This document shows, one piece after another, positions 59,131-64,000 of a stretch of 64,000 nucleotides of DNA. The translations under genes were made by a program, and so were the position numbers. The DNA comes from Plantactinospora sp039889035 (GTDB lineage: Bacteria > Actinomycetota > Actinomycetes > Mycobacteriales > Micromonosporaceae), in the NCBI GenBank assembly GCA_039889035.1, contig JBDQQY010000001.1, forward strand, positions 458,107 through 522,106, in the 5' to 3' direction. The first letter of the stretch is position 1. The number at the start of each line of letters is the position of its first letter. The notes beneath the pieces were generated by a model. That model did no database searches and had not been told where the DNA came from. It worked only from the letters and a program-made list of their open reading frames with translations.

Positions 59131-62100
59131 GTGAGACGCCACCGCACGACCATCCTCGCCCTGCTCGCGATCGTCACCCTGCTGCTGGGCATGGCACCCG
59201 TCCCCGCCTCGGCCGCGGCCCGGTTCCGGGTCCTGGTCTTCTCCAAGACGACGAACTACTACCACGACTCGATCCCGGCCGGCATCGCCGCGATCCAACG
59301 GCTCGGTGCCGAACACAACTTCGAGGTCGAGGCGACCACCGACGCCGGGGCGTTCACCGACGCCAACCTCGGCCGCTTCGACGTACTGGTCTTCAACAAC
59401 ACCAACTCCACCCCGGAGTCCGGCGACCTGCTCGACGCGGCACAGCGGAGCGCGTTGCAGAACTTCGTCCGGGCCGGCGGCGGCTGGGTCGGCCTGCACG
59501 CCGCCTCGGCCAGCGAACGCGACTGGGCCTGGTACGAGGGCCTGGTCGGCACCATCTTCGACTTCCATCCCGACTTCTCCTCGACCGGCGGCACCTACCC
59601 CGGCCGGATCAAGGTGCTGGACGGGGCGCATCCGTCCACGAAGGACCTGCCGGAGCTGTGGGAGCGCGGCGAGGAGTGGTACAACTGGCGCACCAACCCG
59701 ACCGGCAAGGTGCACACGCTGGCCCAGATCAAGGTCCGGGACGGCATTCCCGGGATGGACGAGGGGCACGACCACGCGTACTCCTGGTGCCAGAACTACG
59801 ACGGCGGTCGCTCCTGGTTCACCGCCGGCGGGCACGCCAGCTCCGCCTTTGCCGAGCCGGCCTTCCTGGCCCACCTGCGCGGCGGCATCGAGTGGGCGGC
59901 CGGCGCGGTACCCGGCGACTGCGGGGCCACCCGGACCGGCAACTTCCAGCGGGTACCGCTGGTCAGCGCGGACCTGGCCGACCCGTTCGAGCTGGCCGTG
60001 GCGCCGGACCGGCGGGTCTTCTACATCCAGCGGACCGGCGCGGTGAAGGTGATCGACCAGGAGACGCTGGCCGTCCGCACGCTGATCGACTTCGCCTACA
60101 CCCCGACCCAGACCAGCCAGTCCGACGGGCTGCTCGGGATGACCCTGGACAACAACTTCGGCACCAACAACTGGATCTATCTGCTCTGGTCGGACAAGAC
60201 CGCCAACCAGCTCAACCTGTCCCGGTTCACCGTCGCGGACGACGCGATCGCAATGAGCAGCGAGAAGCGGCTGCTGACCATCCCCACCTACCGGGGCGAG
60301 GGGCGGGCCAACTCGCACATGGGCGGCTCGCTGACCATGGACCGGCACGGCAACCTCTACGCCGGGATCGGCGACAACACCGACCCCTTCGAGTCCAGCG
60401 GCTACACCCCGATCGACGAGCGGGCCGGCCGGCGGGCCTGGGACGCGCAGGCGACCGCCGGGAACACCAACGACCTGCGGGGCAAGATCCTGCGCATCAC
60501 CCCCCGCCCCGACGGGACGTACGCGGTGCCGGCCGGGAACCTCTTCGCCCCGGGTACCGCCCGGACCCGGTCGGAGATCTACGCGATGGGGATGCGCAAC
60601 CCGTTCCGGATCACCGTCGACCCGATCACCGACGCGCTGCTGGTCGCCGACTACGGGCCGGACGCCCGGGCGGCCGACCCGAACCGGGGTCCGGAGGGGA
60701 CTGTCGAGTTCAACCGGATCACCAGCGCCGGCAACTACGGCTGGCCGTACTGCACCGGCGACAACGTGCCGTTCAACGACTACAACTTCGCCACCTCGAC
60801 CCCTGGGCCGAAGTTCGACTGCGGTGCGCTGGTCAACAACTCCCCCAACAACACCGGGCTGACCAATCTGCCGGCGGCCCGCTCGGCCCTGGTCTGGTAT
60901 GCCTACTCCGCCTCGGCCCGTTTCCCCGAGCTGGGCACCGGCGGCGGTGGTCCGATGAGCGGCCCGGTCTACGACTTCGACCCGGCGAACCCGCGCCCGA
61001 CGAAGTTCCCGGAGTACTACGAGGGCAAGTGGATCGTCTACGAGCTGACCCGGCAGTGGTGGAAGACGCTGTCCACGCACGACACCGCGCAGACCTTCAC
61101 CGATCCGAGGTTCGGCCCGACCCGGGTCGGCGACCTCCAGTCGATCAACGGAATATTCGGGGACATGAGCTGGATCCAGCCCTTCGAGGCGGAGTTCGGC
61201 CCGGACGGCTCGCTCTACGTCATCGACTTCGGGGTGGGCAGCGGCAGTGGCCGGGGCGGCAGCAACGAGGGCGCCGGGATCTACCGGATCGACTACGTCG
61301 CGAACGGGCGGCCGCCGGTGGCGAAGCTGGCCGTGGACCGGGACAACGGCCCGGGACCGCTGACGGTCCAGTTCTCCAGCGCCGGATCGACCTCCGGCGA
61401 CGGCTCGCCGGTCACGTACGCCTGGGATCTGGACGGCGACGGTGACACCGACTCGACCGCGGCGAACCCGACGCACACGTACGCCGACCCGGGCCGGTTC
61501 ACCGCCCGGCTGACGGTGAGCAGCACGCGTGGACTGAGTTCGGTGGCGACCGCGCAGATCACGGTCGGCAACACCCGACCGACCGTCGCGCTGAACGTGC
61601 CGAACGGCGGCTTCTTCGACTTCGGCGACCAGATCCCGTACGCGGTCACGGTCACCGACCCGGAGGAGAGCGGCGTCGACTGTGCCCGGGTGGTCACCCA
61701 GACCCAGCTCGGGCACGACAGCCACAGCCATCCGATGGACAACTACCTCGGCTGCTCCGGCACGCTGGGCACCGAGCCGGCCGGCGGGGACGGGCACGGG
61801 CCGGGCCAGAACCTCTACACGGTGCTGACCGCCCAGTACACCGACGGCGGCGACCCCGGCGGGGTGCCGGCGCTGGTCGGCTCGGTCCGGCACGAGTTGC
61901 AGACCAAGAGCAAGGAGGCGGAGCACTTCGACGCCTCGAACGGGATCCAGGTGCTGGACCGGGCGACGGCCCGGGCCGGCCGGCGGGTCGGCGACGTCGA
62001 CCACGGCGAGTGGATCAGCTTCGCCCCGGTGAACCTGACCGGGATCGGCTCGGTCACCGCCGGGGTCAGCTCGGGCAGCGGCGGCGGCACCATCGAGTTC

Positions 62101-62577
62101 CGGGCCGGTTCGCCGACCGGGCAACTGCTCGGCACGATGCCGGTCGGCAGCACCGGCGGCTGGGACAACGTGGTCTCCCCGACGGTCAACCTGGCCAATC
62201 CGGGCGGGACCTTCGCCCTCTATCTGGTCTTCGTCAACCCGGCGCAGACCGGTGGCACCCCCGACCTGCTCTCGCTGGACTGGTTGCGGTTCAACGGGGC
62301 GGGCGTAAAGCGGGAGACCGGCGGCAGCGTCTCGGTCACCGCCACCCCACGCACCGGGACCGCGCCGCTGTCGGTGGTGTTCACCGGTACGGCCACCGCG
62401 GCGGCCGGGCGGACGATCACCGACCGCGCCTGGGACTTCGGCGACAACACCCCGGTCGTGCACGCCGCGTCGACGAGCCACGCGTACGCCCGGCCGGGCA
62501 CCTACACCGCTCGGCTGACCGTCACCGACAGCGCCGGAGCGACCATGTCGAGTCACCTGACGATCACAGTCAGTTAG
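59131..62577 (+). CDS. Secreted ThuA / sorbosone dehydrogenase-like / PKD / CBM6-like protein
   Basis: A 1148-residue exported protein. Signal peptide 1-29 (RRHR, hydrophobic core, ASAAA). Residues 32-255 are a ThuA-like domain (RVLVFSKTTNYYHDSIPAG, GGGWVGLHAAS). Residues 265-735 are a six-bladed glucose/sorbosone dehydrogenase-type propeller (GLLGMTLDNNFGTNNWIYL, GGSLTMDRHGNLYAGIGD, MGMRNPFRITVDP). A PKD domain spans about 745-830 (YAWDLDGDGDTD), a carbohydrate-binding, CBM6-like region about 930-1070 and a second PKD 1075-1148 (RAWDFGDNTP). Likely carbohydrate-related and extracellular; the substrate is unknown. GTG start. Confidence 0.9.
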   Translation: MRRHRTTILALLAIVTLLLGMAPVPASAAARFRVLVFSKTTNYYHDSIPAGIAAIQRLGAEHNFEVEATTDAGAFTDANLGRFDVLVFNNTNSTPESGDLLDAAQRSALQNFVRAGGGWVGLHAASASERDWAWYEGLVGTIFDFHPDFSSTGGTYPGRIKVLDGAHPSTKDLPELWERGEEWYNWRTNPTGKVHTLAQIKVRDGIPGMDEGHDHAYSWCQNYDGGRSWFTAGGHASSAFAEPAFLAHLRGGIEWAAGAVPGDCGATRTGNFQRVPLVSADLADPFELAVAPDRRVFYIQRTGAVKVIDQETLAVRTLIDFAYTPTQTSQSDGLLGMTLDNNFGTNNWIYLLWSDKTANQLNLSRFTVADDAIAMSSEKRLLTIPTYRGEGRANSHMGGSLTMDRHGNLYAGIGDNTDPFESSGYTPIDERAGRRAWDAQATAGNTNDLRGKILRITPRPDGTYAVPAGNLFAPGTARTRSEIYAMGMRNPFRITVDPITDALLVADYGPDARAADPNRGPEGTVEFNRITSAGNYGWPYCTGDNVPFNDYNFATSTPGPKFDCGALVNNSPNNTGLTNLPAARSALVWYAYSASARFPELGTGGGGPMSGPVYDFDPANPRPTKFPEYYEGKWIVYELTRQWWKTLSTHDTAQTFTDPRFGPTRVGDLQSINGIFGDMSWIQPFEAEFGPDGSLYVIDFGVGSGSGRGGSNEGAGIYRIDYVANGRPPVAKLAVDRDNGPGPLTVQFSSAGSTSGDGSPVTYAWDLDGDGDTDSTAANPTHTYADPGRFTARLTVSSTRGLSSVATAQITVGNTRPTVALNVPNGGFFDFGDQIPYAVTVTDPEESGVDCARVVTQTQLGHDSHSHPMDNYLGCSGTLGTEPAGGDGHGPGQNLYTVLTAQYTDGGDPGGVPALVGSVRHELQTKSKEAEHFDASNGIQVLDRATARAGRRVGDVDHGEWISFAPVNLTGIGSVTAGVSSGSGGGTIEFRAGSPTGQLLGTMPVGSTGGWDNVVSPTVNLANPGGTFALYLVFVNPAQTGGTPDLLSLDWLRFNGAGVKRETGGSVSVTATPRTGTAPLSVVFTGTATAAAGRTITDRAWDFGDNTPVVHAASTSHAYARPGTYTARLTVTDSAGATMSSHLTITVS

Positions 62578-62584
62578 TGGATCA

Positions 62585-62616
62585 CCGGATGGGCCGTGCG
62601 GCGGCGGCCCATCCGG
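62585..62616 (+). terminator. Hairpin terminator after the secreted protein gene
   Basis: CCGGATGGGCCG (62585-62596) pairs perfectly with CGGCCCATCCGG (62605-62616) around an 8-nt loop, 8 bp after the stop codon. Confidence 0.88.
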
Positions 62617-62679
62617 CCCCGGTAGTCCCGCTCGGCGGTGGCAGGTGGCGAGCACCACAGCCATCCCGGCCCTGACCAG

Positions 62680-62710
62680 TTGGAACGTCGGGGCCCCGGT
62701 TGAGTAGGCT
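62680..62710 (+). promoter_or_regulatory. Promoter for the riboswitch-controlled transporter gene
   Basis: TTGGAA (62680-62685) and TAGGCT (62705-62710) are separated by 19 bp. Transcription would start near 62717, exactly where the riboswitch begins. Confidence 0.6.
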
Positions 62711-62715
62711 GATCA

Positions 62716-62806
62716 CCGGCCATCCAGAGCGACCGAGAGACCTGGCTCGTCGACGTCGCAGCAACCCCCCACGTGGGTGCGGGTGCTACCGCCAGGACCG
62801 ATGGAG
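62716..62806 (+). ncRNA. SAM riboswitch (SAM-I/SAM-IV clan)
   Basis: The core matches the S-box pattern: CCAGAGCGACCGAGAGACCT, then GGCTCGTCGACGTCGCAGCAACC pieces, then GGTGCTACC before the closing stem. P1 is CCATC (62720-62724) with GATGG (62800-62804); P2 includes GCGAC with GTCGC; P3 is a CCCC/GGGG-type stem around 62765-62785. P1's 3' strand overlaps the GGAGG (62803-62807) of the small leader gene, so SAM binding could hide that ribosome-binding site. The transporter gene lies downstream. Confidence 0.85.
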
Positions 62807-62814
62807 GTTTCGTA

Positions 62815-62928
62815 GTGCGCAGCATCCGAGCCGGGCGGGCGAGCCGGCTGCATGTCACCTGGCACCGGTGGCGTCGACATGTCGACCTCTGCCGGACCAG
62901 CACCATGCTCTGTCGGGCCTCGGCCTGA
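62815..62928 (+). CDS. Short Cys-containing leader peptide
   Basis: A 37-codon GTG-start frame with GGAGG 7 nt upstream. The C-terminal part reads RRHVDLCRTSTMLCRASA. Short peptides with an HVDLCR/ALCR-type core precede many actinobacterial sulfur-metabolism and transporter genes and are annotated as putative leader peptides (family knowledge). Cys codons at 26 and 33 suggest sensing of Cys-tRNA supply by ribosome stalling. It sits between the SAM riboswitch and the transporter gene. Confidence 0.75.
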   Translation: MRSIRAGRASRLHVTWHRWRRHVDLCRTSTMLCRASA

Positions 62929-63066
62929 CCGCGACCGCCGGTCGGCGGCAATCCGACCATCTCGTCAGCATCCCCTGAGCGACGCCGTCCCGTACTGCCC
63001 GTGACCTGACCGGTCGGGGCAGGCGTCGGCCCGCTGTCGCCAGATATTTCATGGAGTTTCAGCATA
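62929..63066. other. Leader region between leader peptide and transporter gene
   Basis: This 138-bp segment contains several possible hairpins (for example CGACCGCCGGTCGGCGGC near 62932) that could form an attenuator controlled by the leader peptide, but I could not define mutually exclusive stems. GGAG occurs about 10 bp before the next ATG. Confidence 0.35.
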
Positions 63067-63948
63067 ATGCGGATCAATACTCTCGCCACCCGTCTCCTCT
63101 CCGGAGTCGCCGCCGTCGCGCTGTTCGGCGCGGTCGCCGCGTGCGGCGGCTCCTCCTCCGGCGACGCCGCCGACAACCCGTACGACCTGCTGCAACCCGG
63201 CACCCTGCGGGTCGGCACCCTGACCGACGCCCCGCCGAACGTCTACCTGAAGGACGGGAAGTTCACCGGGTTCGACAACGACCTGATGACCGCCGTCGCC
63301 GGCAGGCTCGGGCTCAAGGTGGAGTTCGTCGGCACCGAGTTCTCCGCGCTGCTCGCCCAGGTCAACAACCACAAGTTCGACGCCGGCTCGTCGTCGATCA
63401 CCATCACCGAGGCGCGGAAGAAGACCGTCGACTTCACCAACGGGTACGACTTCGGCTACTTCGGACTCGACGTACCGGCCGGCTCGCCGATCAGGAGCTT
63501 CGGCGAGCTGAAGGGCAAGCGGGTGGTCGTGGTGCAGGGCACCGTGCAGGACGACTACGCCACCAAGGAGGGCCTGGACCCGGTCCGGGTGCCGGACTAC
63601 AACGGCGCGATCAACCAGCTCAAGGCGAAGACCGCCGACGCCTGGATCGCGCCCGCCGAGATCGGCGAGAAGTCCGCACAGGAGAGTGGCGGCAAGATCG
63701 TACTGGCCGAGAAGCAGCTCAGCTCGGCGCCGACCGCGTTTGCGGTGGCCAAGGGCGCCGACCCGCTGCGCGAGGCGCTGAACAAGGCTCTCGACCAGGT
63801 GATCGAGGACGGCACCTGGACCCGCCTCCAGGAGCAGTACTACCCGGGGCGGCCGGTGCCGGCCAGCTTCGAGCCGGGCAGCGGCACGGTGACGTACCCG
63901 CCGGTCAAGGCCGGTCCGACGAGCCCGGCCGCCACCCCGGCGAGCTGA
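63067..63948 (+). CDS. Amino acid ABC transporter substrate-binding lipoprotein (SBP family 3)
   Basis: A 293-residue periplasmic-binding-type lipoprotein. The lipobox LFGAVAAC puts the lipidated Cys at 26. The family 3 signature is GFDNDLMTAVAGRLGLKVEFVG, with ARKKTVDFTNGYDF and LKGKRVVVVQGTVQDDYA. The C-terminal 30 residues are Pro/Thr/Ala-rich. Control by a SAM riboswitch and a Cys leader peptide points to uptake of a sulfur amino acid or related compound (inference). Permease and ATPase genes would lie beyond the window. Confidence 0.9.
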   Translation: MRINTLATRLLSGVAAVALFGAVAACGGSSSGDAADNPYDLLQPGTLRVGTLTDAPPNVYLKDGKFTGFDNDLMTAVAGRLGLKVEFVGTEFSALLAQVNNHKFDAGSSSITITEARKKTVDFTNGYDFGYFGLDVPAGSPIRSFGELKGKRVVVVQGTVQDDYATKEGLDPVRVPDYNGAINQLKAKTADAWIAPAEIGEKSAQESGGKIVLAEKQLSSAPTAFAVAKGADPLREALNKALDQVIEDGTWTRLQEQYYPGRPVPASFEPGSGTVTYPPVKAGPTSPAATPAS

Positions 63949-63973
63949 CCCGGCCCGCACCGCAGACAGCCGT

Positions 63974-64000
63974 CGGCCGGCCGCACCGCGCGGCCGGCCG
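63974..64000 (+). terminator. GC-rich hairpin after the lipoprotein gene
   Basis: CGGCCGGCCG (63974-63983) is repeated at 63991-64000 and, being self-complementary, forms a 10-bp stem with a 7-nt loop. It could be a terminator or an intercistronic hairpin; the window ends here. Confidence 0.5.

Overview
The window is very GC-rich (almost every wobble position is G or C) and densely packed with operons whose genes overlap by ATGA, GTGA or TGATG. It comes from an actinomycete. A Micromonosporaceae-type host (Micromonospora, Actinoplanes and relatives) is my inference, from the ramoplanin-like lipid cassette and the ATGAGCGAGCG start-site repeats; there is no rRNA or other phylogenetic marker here.

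Positions 1-53864 are one large biosynthetic gene cluster, nearly all on the minus strand, running off the left edge. Reading right to left, 53864-37461 is a type II polyketide/fatty-acid line: an ACP, three intact ketosynthases, three ketosynthase-like proteins without the active-site Cys, an alpha/beta hydrolase, a double-hotdog thioesterase, an enoyl reductase, a complete acetyl-CoA carboxylase (AccDA fusion, BCCP, AccC), a second ACP, a pair of hotdog dehydratases, a ketoreductase and a 2-hydroxychromene-2-carboxylate-isomerase-like protein. Positions 37359-28830 are a lipid activation and loading cassette: a fatty acyl-AMP ligase, two acyl-CoA dehydrogenase-like enzymes, an ACP and a free-standing condensation domain. 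A TnpB element on the opposite strand sits inside this cassette, between the ACP and the C domain. Positions 28706-25477 are an ABC exporter. Positions 25263-1 hold 2,3-diaminopropionate (Dap) synthesis (SbnA/SbnB), an MbtH protein, three NRPS proteins with six A-T units, an MFS exporter and a SyrP-like oxygenase.

Proposed working order (inference): malonyl-CoA made in the cluster feeds the type II line, which builds an unsaturated, possibly cinnamoyl-type, acyl chain. The chain is loaded by the ligase, desaturated by the dehydrogenases and joined to the first amino acid by the free-standing C domain. The NRPSs then add six residues. Specificity pockets read by eye are Gln-like (or ureidoalanine), two Thr/Ser-like, two Asn/Asp-like, and Gly. 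The last NRPS protein is unusual: after A-T(Gly) it carries a serine beta-lactamase/PBP-like domain and then an ornithine-carbamoyltransferase-like domain. With the Dap genes, the latter suggests a beta-ureidoalanine residue or a carbamoylated peptide.

Four putative promoter regions inside the cluster share hexamers of the form CYATAY repeated every 11 bp in the same orientation, upstream of the PKS operon, the lipid operon, the NRPS operon and the oxygenase gene. This looks like the operator of a cluster-wide activator (SARP-like spacing) encoded outside the window.

Positions 54121-64000 are chromosomal plus-strand genes: a histidine phosphatase, the helicase HrpA, a secreted ThuA/sorbosone-dehydrogenase/PKD protein, and a sulfur-type amino acid ABC substrate-binding lipoprotein behind a SAM riboswitch and a small Cys-containing leader peptide.
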